Below, piece after piece: positions 8,309-17,757 of a DNA stretch of 64,000 nt. The notes beneath the pieces are model-generated. The model made no database searches and was not told where the DNA came from. It was given only the letters and a program-made list of their open reading frames with translations. Source of the stretch: Mariprofundus aestuarium (GTDB lineage Bacteria > Pseudomonadota > Zetaproteobacteria > Mariprofundales > Mariprofundaceae). The position numbers were made by a program, and so were the translations under genes. The stretch spans positions 1,791,001 through 1,855,000 of the forward strand of contig NZ_CP018799.1 of assembly GCF_002795805.1 (NCBI RefSeq), written 5' to 3'. Every line of letters starts with the position of its first letter. Within the stretch, counting starts at the first letter, position 1.

Positions 8309-8468
8309 TCACAGCTGGCGAGAGGGCGCACGCATGAATTGTGGCAACCAGCTACTCTCTGCGCTCAATATAAGTTACATAATGTGGACGATCGTTTCAG
8401 AAACGCTAAACTGCCGCCCACTCCGCGAGGGAGAAATAGATGCATGTCCGTGCATGGGAGAGAATATA

Positions 8469-9602
8469 TTGAAAACAACGATTAAATCTATTGCAGCGGC
8501 TGCAATGTTTGCAGCTGCAACCCCGGCATTTGCCGGTGGTGTAACTGTTGCCGAAGAGGGTGAGAGTAAACTGAAGCTGGAAGCACTGATGTTCCTGAAC
8601 ACCTACCACCAGAAGGCTGACACGATTACTGCAGCAGGCACCACTACCACCAAATCCATAGGTATGGCCGTTGACCGCGCCTACTTCACCGCCAAATACT
8701 TCTTCAACGACGACTGGATGATGCGTATTACGCTCGATGCCGGTAACGACCAGAGCCTGGGCGGCAAAAAACAGAACGTATTCCTGAAAGCAGCCTATGT
8801 TGAAGGCAAGCTGCTTGGCGATGCTGCAGTGCTGCGTGTAGGCCAGTCACATACCCCTTGGATCGATTATGAGCAGGGACTGTGGAAACACCGCTATGTC
8901 TCTCAGGTTATGACTGACCGATATAAATTCGACGACTCATTCGATCTTGGCCTTGGCCTGAAAGGCACGCTGGCTGATGGCATGATCAAGTACTTCGTCA
9001 CCGAGACCAATGGCTCCGGTTACGCCGATGCCAAGCGTACTGCACACCTCGACCTTAATGCCCGCATCGGCATCTACCCTGTTGAAGGGCTGACCCTGGA
9101 CTTCCAGTTCCGTGATGGCCGTCGTGCCACGCGTGTGTCTACGGTCTCTCGTGGCATCAAGACCAGTCTGATGCAGGCAATGCTCACCTACGGTACCGAC
9201 GACTTCCGCGTTGGCGGAAACTACGTTGCCAACAAGGATAAAGCAGTGGGCACTACAACAGCCACTATCAGCCATGGCGGTGCAGTTAGCAGTGGTTATG
9301 GCTTCAACACCCTCGTTGCTGGTGATCAAGTGAAGAGCAATGCTTACGGATTGTGGGCATGGGCCAAGCTTCCTGCCAACTTCGGCGTATTTGCCCGTTA
9401 CGAAAACATGAACAACAAGCTTAACGCTGGTGCAGTGAAAGAGAAGATGACCCGTTACATGGGCGGCATCGAGTACACCGAGATCAAGGGCGTGAAGTTT
9501 GCACTCGTGGTTGACACGAACAAGCTGACAAACCGTGCAGGTGTTACCACCGACTCCCGCAAGGATACCCGCTTTGGCCTCTACTCCGAGGTTAAGCTGT
9601 AA
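8469..9602 (+). CDS. Outer-membrane porin, paralog 1 of the phosphate island (TTG start)
   Basis: A 377-residue predicted beta-barrel porin. The TTG at 8469 is chosen because GGGAG sits 8 bases upstream and translation then begins directly with a signal peptide (LKTTIKSIAAAAMFAAATPA, ending AFAGG); the longer open frame has a non-signal leader. The mature protein alternates short amphipathic strands (VDRAYFTAKYFFNDDWMMRI, LRVGQSHTPWIDYEQGLW) and ends RFGLYSEVKL. It is clearly homologous throughout to the porin at 9794. The neighbourhood (phoBR, pst) and the Pho boxes suggest a phosphate channel; this is contextual, since substrate specificity cannot be read from the sequence. Confidence 0.82.
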   Translation: MKTTIKSIAAAAMFAAATPAFAGGVTVAEEGESKLKLEALMFLNTYHQKADTITAAGTTTTKSIGMAVDRAYFTAKYFFNDDWMMRITLDAGNDQSLGGKKQNVFLKAAYVEGKLLGDAAVLRVGQSHTPWIDYEQGLWKHRYVSQVMTDRYKFDDSFDLGLGLKGTLADGMIKYFVTETNGSGYADAKRTAHLDLNARIGIYPVEGLTLDFQFRDGRRATRVSTVSRGIKTSLMQAMLTYGTDDFRVGGNYVANKDKAVGTTTATISHGGAVSSGYGFNTLVAGDQVKSNAYGLWAWAKLPANFGVFARYENMNNKLNAGAVKEKMTRYMGGIEYTEIKGVKFALVVDTNKLTNRAGVTTDSRKDTRFGLYSEVKL

Positions 9603-9622
9603 GATCCAAACTGCGTATCATC

Positions 9623-9654
9623 AAAAGGCCCGCTGGTTGCGGGCCTTTTTTTTT
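9623..9654 (+). terminator. Rho-independent terminator after porin 1
   Basis: Hairpin AAAAGGCCCGC / GCGGGCCTTTTT with a 5-base loop followed by nine or more T residues. Confidence 0.93.
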
Positions 9655-9690
9655 ATGCTCGAACCAAGAAATCCGCAACCACACTCACCA

Positions 9691-9730
9691 TGTCATAATG
9701 GTGTCACAACAATGTCATAACGATGTCATA
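9691..9730 (+). promoter_or_regulatory. Double Pho box upstream of porin 2
   Basis: Four direct repeats in strict 11-base register: TGTCATA (9691), TGTCACA (9702), TGTCATA (9713), TGTCATA (9724). This is two adjacent canonical PhoB sites and the clearest Pho-box cluster in the window. It ends 63 bases before the porin start. Confidence 0.9.
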
Positions 9731-9793
9731 CTGGTCTCCTAGCGTGCGCCGCAACCCAAATAAATCACGGGAACGAACACACAGGAGACAATC

Positions 9794-10942
9794 TTGAAAG
9801 CAACAATCAAAACATTTGCTGCAGCTGCAGCAATGACCGCATTCGCAGCACCAGCCATCTCTGGCGGCGTAAATGTATACGACGACGGTGAAAGCAAACT
9901 GAAACTGGAAGCACTCTTTTACCTGAACAGCTATGCTCAGACTGACGACCGTATCACTGCCGGTAACAGCGTTAAAACCAAGACCGCTGGCTTGGCCGTT
10001 GATCGTGCCTACTTCACTGCCAAGTACTACTTCAACAGCGATTGGATGATGCGACTGACTACCGACATCGGCCACGAAAGCACCCTGAGCAAGAAGCAGA
10101 ACGTTTACCTGAAGTATGCATACCTTGAGGGCAAGCTGGCAGGCAAGGCAGCTGTACTGCGTGTAGGCCAGTCTCACACCCCATGGATCGACTATGAGCA
10201 GGGCCTCTGGAAGCATCGTTATGTTGCTAAGGTGATGTCTGACACCTACAAATTCGACACCTCTGCTGACCTCGGCCTTGGCCTGAAAGGCAAAGTTGCT
10301 GACGGCATGGTTGACTACTTCGTTACCGCAACCAATGGCTCTGGTTATGGCAATGGCGCACGTACCGCAGGCGCTGACTACAGTGCACGCCTTGGCTTCC
10401 ACCCAATTGATGGCCTGGATATCGACTTCCAGTACCTCAATGGCCTTCACGGCACCAAGACTTCCGTAACCGGCGCTGGTTCTGCCGGCATCAAGTCCAG
10501 CCTGGCTCAGGCCATGATCTCCTATGGAACCAAAGAGTTTCGCGTAGGTGGCAACTACCTGATCAACAAGGATAAGGCTCAATCTGCTGCTGCATCGTCA
10601 ACTCACGGTGGCAATGCAAGCGCCGCATTCAAAACTGCAGCTATCGGGGACGAAGTGAAGTCTACCGGTATGGCACTGTGGGGCTGGGCGAAACTGTCTG
10701 ACACTCCGTTTGGTGCATTCGGTCGCTTTGAGTCTCTGAAGAACCAGATGTCTACTGCTGGCGTTACCAACCCAACTAAAGAGAAGGTAACCCGTTATGT
10801 TGCAGGTCTGGAATACAGCCCTATCAAGAATATCACCTTCGCTGCTGTTGTTGACGTAACCAAGCTGACCAACCGTGGTGGTGTTACCACTACTACTGAC
10901 AAAGACACCCGCTTCGGCCTCTACTCTGAGGTTAAGCTGTAA
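9794..10942 (+). CDS. Outer-membrane porin, paralog 2, Pho-box controlled (TTG start)
   Basis: A 382-residue predicted beta-barrel porin starting at TTG 9794, with AGGAG 6 bases upstream and a signal peptide ending in AISGG. It aligns end to end with the porin at 8469, sharing VDRAYFTAKY, LRVGQSHTPWIDYEQGLWKH, LGLGLKGK, and the identical C terminus RFGLYSEVKL; main differences are in extracellular-loop-like stretches. Four PhoB repeats directly upstream make it a strong candidate phosphate-starvation porin feeding the adjacent Pst system. Specificity for phosphate or polyphosphate is inferred from context. The protein does not end in the aromatic residue usual for porins. Confidence 0.85.
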   Translation: MKATIKTFAAAAAMTAFAAPAISGGVNVYDDGESKLKLEALFYLNSYAQTDDRITAGNSVKTKTAGLAVDRAYFTAKYYFNSDWMMRLTTDIGHESTLSKKQNVYLKYAYLEGKLAGKAAVLRVGQSHTPWIDYEQGLWKHRYVAKVMSDTYKFDTSADLGLGLKGKVADGMVDYFVTATNGSGYGNGARTAGADYSARLGFHPIDGLDIDFQYLNGLHGTKTSVTGAGSAGIKSSLAQAMISYGTKEFRVGGNYLINKDKAQSAAASSTHGGNASAAFKTAAIGDEVKSTGMALWGWAKLSDTPFGAFGRFESLKNQMSTAGVTNPTKEKVTRYVAGLEYSPIKNITFAAVVDVTKLTNRGGVTTTTDKDTRFGLYSEVKL

Positions 10943-10970
10943 GTTACTCGTAACAAGTCAGTACAAACAG

Positions 10971-11003
10971 AAAGGCCGGGAGTTATTCCTGGCCTTTTTT
11001 TTA
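10971..11003 (+). terminator. Rho-independent terminator after porin 2
   Basis: AAAGGCCGGGA pairs with TTCCTGGCCTTT around a short loop (one G-T pair), followed by an eight-T run. Confidence 0.88.
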
Positions 11004-11044
11004 TACGCTTAAAAAGTAAACCACACCAACGCAATTCAATCCTT

Positions 11045-11082
11045 TGTGACATCTGTGTGACAACCGTGACCTGATTGTGACA
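11045..11082 (-). promoter_or_regulatory. Two Pho-box pairs upstream of pstS (inverted orientation)
   Basis: TGTGACA (11045), TGTGACA (11056), CGTGACC (11065) and TGTGACA (11076) form two pairs, each with 11-base spacing. On the minus strand they read TGTCACA-type half-sites. Together with the forward site at 11103 they form a dense PhoB platform before pstS. Confidence 0.7.
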
Positions 11083-11102
11083 CGCGCCTATCCCAGCATA
11101 TT

Positions 11103-11120
11103 TGTCACATACCTGACATA
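11103..11120 (+). promoter_or_regulatory. Pho box upstream of pstS
   Basis: TGTCACA (11103-11109) and TGACATA (11114-11120), 11 bases apart, forward orientation, 107 bases before the pstS start codon. Confidence 0.65.
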
Positions 11121-11227
11121 AATCACAAACAGTATTCGGTCCGTTAACAATAAACAAAAGGACGGGTCTGTAGCCCTAACCTTTCAAAAATACATGACCT
11201 CTATCAAGAATAGGAGTACAACCTCAA

Positions 11228-12283
11228 ATGAAGAAAATCATCCTGGCAACCACAGCACTGCTGATTGGCGCCAATGCAGCACAGGCTGGCGGCGACCAGA
11301 CTCACATCGTCGGTTCATCCACCGTTTACCCATTCTCCAGCTACGTGGCTGAAGAGCTGGGTGCTACCACCAAGTTCAAGACCCCCGTTGTTGAGTCCAC
11401 CGGTTCCGGCGGCGGCATGAAGCTGTTCTGCGCTGGCAATGGCATGGACACCCCTGATATCACCAACGCTTCACGTCGCATGAAAGAGAAGGAATATGCA
11501 ACTTGCCAGAAGAATGGCGTTAAACACATCACTGAAGTTGTTGTAGGTTACGACGGTATTGCACTGGCTCAGAGCACAGATGCAGCTCCAATGAACCTGA
11601 CCCGTAAGCAGATTCTGCTTGCTGTTGCTGCAGAGGTTCCTAATAAAGAGGGCACTGCCCTGATTGCCAACCCTTACCACTTCTGGAATGAAATCGACTC
11701 CAGTCTGCCGCACCGCAAGATCACCTTCTACGGCCCTCCAACCTCATCCGGTACCCGCGATGCATTTGAAGACCTGACCATGAAGGCTGTTGCCAAGAAG
11801 ATGGATGTATATACCAATCTCTACAAGGCTGATCAGAAAGCGAACAAGAAGTACAAAAAGTATCATGAAGTTCGTCAGGACGGCGTTTATGTTCCATCCG
11901 GTGAAAATGACAACCTGATCGTTCAGAAGTTGACCAAAGACGCTGATGCACTCGGCATCTTCGGTTACAGCTACCTGGCTGAAAATGCTGACCGTATTGC
12001 AGCTGCAACAGTTGCAGGCGTTGCTCCATCTCCTGAAGCAGTTCAGGACGGTTCATACAAGCTTTCACGTAGCCTCTACTTCTACATCAAGAAGTCCCAC
12101 ATCGACAAGGTTCCTGGCATGAAAGAGTACATCAACCTCTTCACCTCTGAGCAGATGATCGGTGATGACGGTGCCTGCACCGAGATCGGCCTGATTGCAC
12201 TGCCGGAAGCAATGCGTGCACAGTACCGTGCGCAGGCAGAAAACCTGACCAATATGAAACCTGAAGATTTGAAAAAGAAATAA
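11228..12283 (+). CDS. pstS: Phosphate ABC transporter substrate-binding protein PstS
   Basis: Periplasmic phosphate-binding protein of 351 residues. A signal peptide (1-20, NAAQA-GG) precedes HIVGSSTVYPFSSYVAEELG, ESTGSGGGMKLFCAG, DITNASRRMK and SSGTRDAFEDL, which carry the phosphate-contacting Ser/Thr/Arg/Asp residues of the PstS family. It starts the pstSCAB-phoU cluster and lies behind three Pho-box pairs. The ribosome-binding site (AGGAGT) is followed by a 13-base spacer, which is slightly long. A terminator-like hairpin after the gene probably makes PstS more abundant than the membrane components. Confidence 0.95.
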   Translation: MKKIILATTALLIGANAAQAGGDQTHIVGSSTVYPFSSYVAEELGATTKFKTPVVESTGSGGGMKLFCAGNGMDTPDITNASRRMKEKEYATCQKNGVKHITEVVVGYDGIALAQSTDAAPMNLTRKQILLAVAAEVPNKEGTALIANPYHFWNEIDSSLPHRKITFYGPPTSSGTRDAFEDLTMKAVAKKMDVYTNLYKADQKANKKYKKYHEVRQDGVYVPSGENDNLIVQKLTKDADALGIFGYSYLAENADRIAAATVAGVAPSPEAVQDGSYKLSRSLYFYIKKSHIDKVPGMKEYINLFTSEQMIGDDGACTEIGLIALPEAMRAQYRAQAENLTNMKPEDLKKK

Positions 12284-12301
12284 GTTCCATCCCAAATGAT
12301 G

Positions 12302-12336
12302 AACTGGCCGGAGAATCTTCGGCCAGTTTTTTCTAT
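12302..12336 (+). terminator. Terminator/attenuator between pstS and pstC
   Basis: AACTGGCCG / CGGCCAGTT hairpin with a 9-base loop followed by TTTTTTC. It sits inside the pst cluster, so partial readthrough would set the ratio of PstS to PstCAB. Confidence 0.85.
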
Positions 12337-12401
12337 TTTACAGATGTGTTATATATGGAGAAAAGTTTGTTCATTCTAGATAGACATACAGCAGGCCAGC
12401 A

Positions 12402-13646
12402 ATGATATATTCTGACCTGTTTTTCTGGCTTTTTGGCGGCTTAATTCCCCTGGGAGTCACCGCATTCATGGTCGCGCGCAGTAAAGCGCTGGGCTCTGAG
12501 AAGGACGGCTCACGCCTGCACTCCCTGCCCGGTTATTACGGCTGGTATGCAGTCATCTGGCTGGCCCTGCCTGCGATGCTCAGCGGCATTGTTTTCAGCT
12601 TCACACACATGTTCGGCCTCTTCTCCATCCCGGCACCTATGCTGCTGGGCGCCATGTTCACCATTGGTGGCGCAGGACTCTGGTATGGACTTCGTCATAT
12701 CAATGTGGACTTCCGGGCTCGTGAAAAGGTAGAGAAGGTCACAACCGGCATGCTCGTCATCGCTGCCAGTATCTCCGTTCTAACCACACTCGGCATTGTT
12801 CTCTCCGTCGTCTTTGAATCGGTGAATTTCTTTCAGGCCATCTCATTCTGGGATTTCATCACCGGCACCAAGTGGGAGCCTGATACTGCCTTCCTAATTG
12901 GCGCTGGCCGCGACACTGCGGGAATGACCCCACCTGCATTCGGCGCGGTGCCGATCTTTGCCGGCACCTTTATGATTACCGCCATTGCCATGATGGTTGC
13001 TGTACCTGTCGGCCTCTTCTCTGCGATCTATATGTCAGAGTACGCATCACACAGCGCCCGTGGCAGGCTCAAGCCGATGCTGGAGATTCTGGCTGGCATC
13101 CCTACCGTGGTTTATGGCTTCTTCGCAGCCATTACCGTCAGCCCGCTGATCGTAAAAGCCGCCCATGCCTTAGGTCTGGAAGCCGATTACACCAATGCAC
13201 TGGCACCGGGTTTAATCATGGGTGTAATGATTATCCCGTTTGTCTCATCGCTCTCCGATGATGTTATCACTGCCGTTCCACAAGGTTTGCGCGATGGTTC
13301 ATTGGCACTCGGCACCACCAAAGCTGAAACCATTCGCCATATTGTACTGCCGGCCGCGCTTCCAGGCATCGTAGCCGCCTTCCTGCTGGCCACGTCCCGT
13401 GCCATTGGTGAAACCATGATTGTGGTGATGGCAGCTGGCCTGCGTCCAAACCTGACTGCCAATCCGCTGGAAGGGATTACCACAGTTACCGTAAAGATCG
13501 TGGAAGCTCTGACCGGTGATCAGGAATTTGACTCCGCCTTTACTCAGTCGGCTTTTGCCCTCGGCTTTGTACTACTGCTGATCACACTGGTTCTGAATAT
13601 TGTCTCAAGCATTGTCGTACGCAAATTCAAGCAGAGGTACGAATAA
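12402..13646 (+). CDS. pstC: Phosphate ABC transporter permease PstC
   Basis: A 414-residue inner-membrane permease. An extended N-terminal region has two or three extra hydrophobic segments (residues about 5-25, 45-68 and 75-95) before the canonical permease core. Features of the family include MVAVPVGLFSAIYMSEYAS, LEILAGIPTVVYGFFA, and the EAA-type loop LPAALPGIVAAFLLATSRAIGETM. With PstA it forms the membrane channel for phosphate delivered by PstS. It is followed by pstA with only a one-base gap. At 414 residues it is longer than the roughly 320-residue E. coli protein; long-form PstC proteins are known in other proteobacteria. Confidence 0.93.
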   Translation: MIYSDLFFWLFGGLIPLGVTAFMVARSKALGSEKDGSRLHSLPGYYGWYAVIWLALPAMLSGIVFSFTHMFGLFSIPAPMLLGAMFTIGGAGLWYGLRHINVDFRAREKVEKVTTGMLVIAASISVLTTLGIVLSVVFESVNFFQAISFWDFITGTKWEPDTAFLIGAGRDTAGMTPPAFGAVPIFAGTFMITAIAMMVAVPVGLFSAIYMSEYASHSARGRLKPMLEILAGIPTVVYGFFAAITVSPLIVKAAHALGLEADYTNALAPGLIMGVMIIPFVSSLSDDVITAVPQGLRDGSLALGTTKAETIRHIVLPAALPGIVAAFLLATSRAIGETMIVVMAAGLRPNLTANPLEGITTVTVKIVEALTGDQEFDSAFTQSAFALGFVLLLITLVLNIVSSIVVRKFKQRYE

Positions 13647-13647
13647 G

Positions 13648-14817
13648 ATGTCCCAGAATAAATTTCAAGCCGATGCCCGCAAACGCAAACGTGACAGGGC
13701 TGACAAACGTTTCAAATTCTACGGTTTTGCTGCCATCACCTTCGCCCTGGCATTCCTTGTCTTCTTTTTCGTAGACATCATCGGCAAGGGTTTGCCTGCC
13801 TTCCAGCAGGCGGAGATCAAGGTCAACGTTCACTACAGTGAAGCGACCATGAACAACTACAACAACGCCGTCGACAGACAATATAAGACACTGGTCAGTA
13901 AGACTTGGCTGCGTCTGGTGCCCAACCAGATGCGCGACAACCCTGAGTTGATGGGGGTGGATCGTGAGGAGTGGGTACTGGCAGAGAATCGTGTTGATCA
14001 GTTCCTCAAAGGCAACGATGGGCACCGCCTGAAAACAAAGTATCAGAAGCTGATCAACCAGATGCAGAAAGATGGGACCGTTCGCCTTGTCTTCAACACC
14101 GGTTTTTTCAGCAAGGGTGACTCAAAACTGCCGGAGAATGCAGGCATTCTCGCTTCAGCAATTGGCTCAATACTGGTGCTACTGCTGACCATGTTATTCG
14201 CTGTACCTATCGGCGTGATGACAGCCATCTATCTGGAGGAGTTTGCCCCGGATAACAAGCTCACCCAGATCATCGAGGTGAATATCAATAACCTGGCAGC
14301 CATCCCATCAATTCTTTACGGCCTGCTAGGGCTGGCAATCTTTATCAATTTCATGGGCGTACCACGATCATCCGCTCTGGTGGGTGGCCTCACCCTGGCC
14401 TTGATGACACTACCGGTGATCATCATTGCCACCCGAGCTGCGTTGCGTGCTGTGCCTGACTCAATCCGCGAAGCTGCATACGGGCTAGGTGCATCCAGCC
14501 TGCAGGTTGTTTGGCATCATGTACTGCCACTGGCAATGCCGGGTATCCTGACCGGCTCGATTATCGGTCTTGCCCAGGCCATGGGCGAAACCGCCCCGCT
14601 GCTGATTGTCGGCATGATGGCCTATATCCCCGAGGCGCCGGGGTCTATCTTTGAAGCAACGACAGTGCTGCCTGCCCAGATCTATACCTGGTCATCGGAA
14701 TCACTGCGCGCTTTTGAAGAGAGAACTGCTGCAGGCATAATGGTGCTGCTGGCTGTGCTGCTGACCCTCAATGCAGTCGCTGTTAAGTTTAGAAATCGTT
14801 CTGAGAACACGTGGTAA
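13648..14817 (+). CDS. pstA: Phosphate ABC transporter permease PstA
   Basis: A 389-residue inner-membrane permease. The start at 13648 directly follows the pstC stop; an alternative start inside pstC would add an implausible leader. A basic N-terminal tail ([13 protein letters not shown]) precedes the first transmembrane segment, then a large hydrophilic loop (residues about 50-150), then the permease core with [29 protein letters not shown], and the EAA loop [23 protein letters not shown]. Family length is usually near 290, so the large soluble insert is notable but matches long-form PstA proteins. Confidence 0.93.
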   Translation: MSQNKFQADARKRKRDRADKRFKFYGFAAITFALAFLVFFFVDIIGKGLPAFQQAEIKVNVHYSEATMNNYNNAVDRQYKTLVSKTWLRLVPNQMRDNPELMGVDREEWVLAENRVDQFLKGNDGHRLKTKYQKLINQMQKDGTVRLVFNTGFFSKGDSKLPENAGILASAIGSILVLLLTMLFAVPIGVMTAIYLEEFAPDNKLTQIIEVNINNLAAIPSILYGLLGLAIFINFMGVPRSSALVGGLTLALMTLPVIIIATRAALRAVPDSIREAAYGLGASSLQVVWHHVLPLAMPGILTGSIIGLAQAMGETAPLLIVGMMAYIPEAPGSIFEATTVLPAQIYTWSSESLRAFEERTAAGIMVLLAVLLTLNAVAVKFRNRSENTW

Positions 14818-14824
14818 TGACATC

Positions 14825-15598
14825 ATGAATAAGACAACCGTAGAAAATACTATCACCGTCCGGGATCTGAAGCTCTGGTATGGCGACTATGAAGCCCTGC
14901 ACGGCATCGACCTGGACATCCAGAAAGGCAAAGTGACCGCATTTATCGGTCCCTCAGGTTGTGGCAAGTCCACCTTCCTGCGCACCCTCAACCGCATGAA
15001 TGACCGCATTCCGGGATGCCGTGTTGAGGGTGAGATTCTGCTCAATGGCCAGGATATCTATGCCCCATCTGTTGATGTTGTGCAGCTGCGAAGCTACGTC
15101 GGCATGGTTTTCCAGAAACCCAACCCGTTCCCCAAGAGTATTTATGAAAATGTTGCGTATGCCCCGCGCATTCACGGCATGGTCAAAGATGGCCCTGAGA
15201 TGGATGAGCTGGTCGAGTCTGCCCTCAGACGCGCCAGCATCTGGGACGAGGTAAAGGATAAACTGCAGCAGCCGGGCACCGCCCTCTCCGGTGGCCAGCA
15301 GCAGCGTCTCTGCATCGCCCGCACAATTGCTGTGAAACCTGAAGTGATCCTGATGGATGAACCATGTTCTGCGCTAGACCCAATCGCCACAGCCAAGATT
15401 GAAGAGCTGATGGATGAGCTGAAAGAGGAGTACACTATCGTCATTGTAACCCACAATATGCAGCAGGCAGCGCGTGTTTCCGATTACACCGCTTACTTCT
15501 ACCTTGGCGATTTGATGGAGTTCAACGACACCCACACCATTTTCACAGCTCCTGCGAACCAGAAGACTGAAGACTATATTACCGGCCGCTTTGGATAA
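14825..15598 (+). CDS. pstB: Phosphate ABC transporter ATP-binding protein PstB
   Basis: A 257-residue ABC ATPase. ATG 14825 is 7 bases after the pstA stop. Visible motifs are Walker [10 protein letters not shown], the Q-loop VFQKPNPFP, signature LSGGQQQR, Walker B VILMDEP with DPIA, and the switch His in [10 protein letters not shown]. The [12 protein letters not shown] segment after the Q-loop is specific to PstB among ABC ATPases. It powers phosphate import through PstCA and, in the usual model, takes part with PhoU in signalling phosphate status to PhoR. Confidence 0.96.
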   Translation: MNKTTVENTITVRDLKLWYGDYEALHGIDLDIQKGKVTAFIGPSGCGKSTFLRTLNRMNDRIPGCRVEGEILLNGQDIYAPSVDVVQLRSYVGMVFQKPNPFPKSIYENVAYAPRIHGMVKDGPEMDELVESALRRASIWDEVKDKLQQPGTALSGGQQQRLCIARTIAVKPEVILMDEPCSALDPIATAKIEELMDELKEEYTIVIVTHNMQQAARVSDYTAYFYLGDLMEFNDTHTIFTAPANQKTEDYITGRFG

Positions 15599-15607
15599 GG
15601 AATGATT

Positions 15608-16312
15608 ATGAAAACACACACGATTAAACGATTTGAAGATGAAATGAACGAGTTAAAAGAGAAGGTGCTCGCCATGGGTGGCCTGGTTGAGAAGGCCACC
15701 AAGCGCTCCATGAACTCACTGATCAAACATGATACCAAACGCGCCTACAAGGTTATTGAACGTGATCAGGCGATTAATGCTCTGGAGATAGAGATTGATG
15801 AGATGACCCGCACCATACTGGCTCTGCGTCAGCCTGCCGCCAGTGACCTGCGTTTTGTCATGACAACTATCAAGGTGGTGACTGATCTTGAGCGCATGGG
15901 TGACCTGGCCGAAGGTATTGCCGAGCTCATGCTGGAGACTCAGGAGCACCCGTTGATTCATGTATCTTCACTGGAATCCCTTTCCGATCAGGTGTTCACC
16001 CAGACAGCTTTAGCACTCAATGCCTTTGCCAAAGCTGACCTTGATGCAGCCATCGCCTGCCTGCAAAACCATGATAAAGTTAACGGTAAATTCAAATCGA
16101 TGCAGCGAGAATACCTCACCTATATGATGGAGGATGCACGCCAGATCACAGCCGGTCTGATCTCCACCAATATTGCAAGAAACCTGCAACGCATTGGTGA
16201 TCATGCCGTTAATATTGCCGAGATGGTGATCTATATGATTAAAGGCCGCGATGTCCGCCATATTGATCACTCTGAAGCCGCTGCCCTGGTTACCGGAAAC
16301 CAGCAGAAATAA
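15608..16312 (+). CDS. phoU: Phosphate signalling complex protein PhoU
   Basis: A 234-residue all-alpha protein with two PhoU repeats (EMNELKEKVLAMGGLVEKAT in repeat 1; RNLQRIGDHAVNIAEMVIYM in repeat 2) and both metal-ligand motifs (DLERMGDLAEGIAE and RIGDHAVNIAE). It mediates Pst-dependent inhibition of PhoR under phosphate sufficiency. The start at 15608 is preferred: AAGGA lies 7 bases upstream, while the ATG at 15602 is too close to it. It ends the pst operon. Confidence 0.95.
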   Translation: MKTHTIKRFEDEMNELKEKVLAMGGLVEKATKRSMNSLIKHDTKRAYKVIERDQAINALEIEIDEMTRTILALRQPAASDLRFVMTTIKVVTDLERMGDLAEGIAELMLETQEHPLIHVSSLESLSDQVFTQTALALNAFAKADLDAAIACLQNHDKVNGKFKSMQREYLTYMMEDARQITAGLISTNIARNLQRIGDHAVNIAEMVIYMIKGRDVRHIDHSEAAALVTGNQQK

Positions 16313-16334
16313 GATTTCTAAAAAGTTCTGATAA

Positions 16335-16370
16335 AAAAAAGCAGGGGCATAAAACCCCTGCTTTTCTTTT
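16335..16370. terminator. Bidirectional terminator between phoU and pit
   Basis: AAAAGCAGGGG / CCCCTGCTTTT with a 7-base loop. It is flanked by an A run on one side and a T-rich tract on the other, so it can serve phoU (+) and the convergent pit gene (-). Confidence 0.88.
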
Positions 16371-16425
16371 CTCCCCTCCACTTCCTCTGCTTCTAAATAT
16401 GAAACAAATAACGCGCCTGTACGAT

Positions 16426-16468
16426 TTTTCCACCCCATGATTAATATTTCATAACATGGGGTGGAAAA
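16426..16468. repeat. Long perfect inverted repeat downstream of pit
   Basis: The 14-base arms TTTTCCACCCCATG (16426-16439) and CATGGGGTGGAAAA (16455-16468) are exact complements around a 15-base AT-rich spacer. No T run follows on either strand, so it does not look like an ordinary terminator. Possible roles are 3'-end mRNA protection or a protein-binding palindrome. Confidence 0.7.
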
Positions 16469-16479
16469 TTCAATGTGCG

Positions 16480-17745
16480 TTAGCTGAATGCGCCTTTGAA
16501 GAAGAAGAAGAACAGAATTGACAGAATAGCACCTGCCGGAAGCGTGATGATCCATGACAGGAAGATCGTCTGGATCACACCCATATTCAAAGCACCAATA
16601 CCACGTGCCAGACCAACACCGATCACCGCCCCCACCAGTGTATGGGTAGTGGAGATCGGCAGACCTGTGCCGGAAGCCACAACAACGGTCGTAGCTGCAG
16701 CAAGTGTTGCGGCAAAGCCGCGACTTGGAGTCAGCTCACTGATACCGGAACCAACTGTTGCAATCACCTTATGTCCGTAAGTCGCCAGACCAAAGACAAT
16801 ACCGCCGCCACCAAGCAGAAGAATCCATACAGGCGTTGCTGATTTAGAGGCAATTTCACCGGCACTACTAACAATGCCGACAACGGCTGCAACCGGACCA
16901 ATAGCATTGGCCACATCGTTGGAGCCGTGGGCAAAGGCCATAGCAATAGCCGTGAAGATCATCAATACACCGAAGATCTTCTCCATATTGGTATAATGGA
17001 ACTTCTTATCCTCTTTCTTGGAGAACTTCAGTCGCTTGATCATGAATGTGCCGATAACCGCAAAAATCACACCAATAAGCGCAGCGTAAATCATATTCTG
17101 GTCAAACGGCAGCTTCACACCGACATGTTTCAGACCTTTGAGCAGGGTCACCATCGCCATGATAAAACCAACCAGGAAGATGTAATAAGGTACATACTTC
17201 TTGGCTTTTTCAAGTGGGTCTTCAGTATCAATAATCAATTTCTGGATACTTCTGAACAGGGCAAAGCCGATTGCACCAGCCATAAGCGGAGAAGTAACCC
17301 AGCTCAGTGCGATGGTACCTACCTTGCCCCACTGCACAGCCTCCATGCCGATACCGACAGCGCCGAAACCGACGATGGCACCGACAATGGAGTGAGTAGT
17401 AGAGACAGGCCAGCCCATGCGGGTAGCAACCAGAAGCCAGATACCAGCAGCCAGCAGGGATGCCAGCATACCGTAAACAAGAAGCTCGGGCGTACTACCC
17501 AGTGATGAGACATCGACAATGCCTTTACGGATGGTTTTGGTTACCTCACCACCTGCAAGAACAGCACCGGCACATTCGAATATGGCAGCAATGATCACTG
17601 CCTGCTTAAAGGTCAGCGCACCTGAGCCGACCGATGTCCCCATGGCGTTGGCGACGTCGTTCGCACCGATACCCCAGGCCATAAACAGGCCGAAAACAAC
17701 GGCCATGCCAATTAATATAGTTGAATTTGCAACAAGAATGTCCAC
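16480..17745 (-). CDS. pit: Inorganic phosphate transporter, PiT family
   Basis: A 421-residue inner-membrane transporter with about ten hydrophobic segments and the duplicated PiT signature: GANDVANAMGTSVGSGALT near the N terminus and GSNDVANAIGPVAAVVG in the second half. The PISTTHTLVGAVIGVG and PVSTTHSIVGAIVGFG segments are the other family hallmark. It probably moves metal phosphate with protons or sodium as the low-affinity route beside Pst. It lies 12 bases after the DUF47 gene in one operon, the usual Pit/accessory pairing. Confidence 0.94.
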   Translation of the reverse strand: MDILVANSTILIGMAVVFGLFMAWGIGANDVANAMGTSVGSGALTFKQAVIIAAIFECAGAVLAGGEVTKTIRKGIVDVSSLGSTPELLVYGMLASLLAAGIWLLVATRMGWPVSTTHSIVGAIVGFGAVGIGMEAVQWGKVGTIALSWVTSPLMAGAIGFALFRSIQKLIIDTEDPLEKAKKYVPYYIFLVGFIMAMVTLLKGLKHVGVKLPFDQNMIYAALIGVIFAVIGTFMIKRLKFSKKEDKKFHYTNMEKIFGVLMIFTAIAMAFAHGSNDVANAIGPVAAVVGIVSSAGEIASKSATPVWILLLGGGGIVFGLATYGHKVIATVGSGISELTPSRGFAATLAAATTVVVASGTGLPISTTHTLVGAVIGVGLARGIGALNMGVIQTIFLSWIITLPAGAILSILFFFFFKGAFS

Positions 17746-17757
17746 GATTATCTCCCC

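Noticed and set aside
8334-8468. A 45-residue N-terminal extension of porin 1 from ATG 8334.
   Set aside because: The extension is not signal-like, and the TTG at 8469 has a good site and matches the start of the paralog at 9794.
9704-10582. A long minus-strand open frame opposite porin 2.
   Set aside because: It is the antisense shadow of a clearly homologous porin, with no ribosome-binding site and no known motif.
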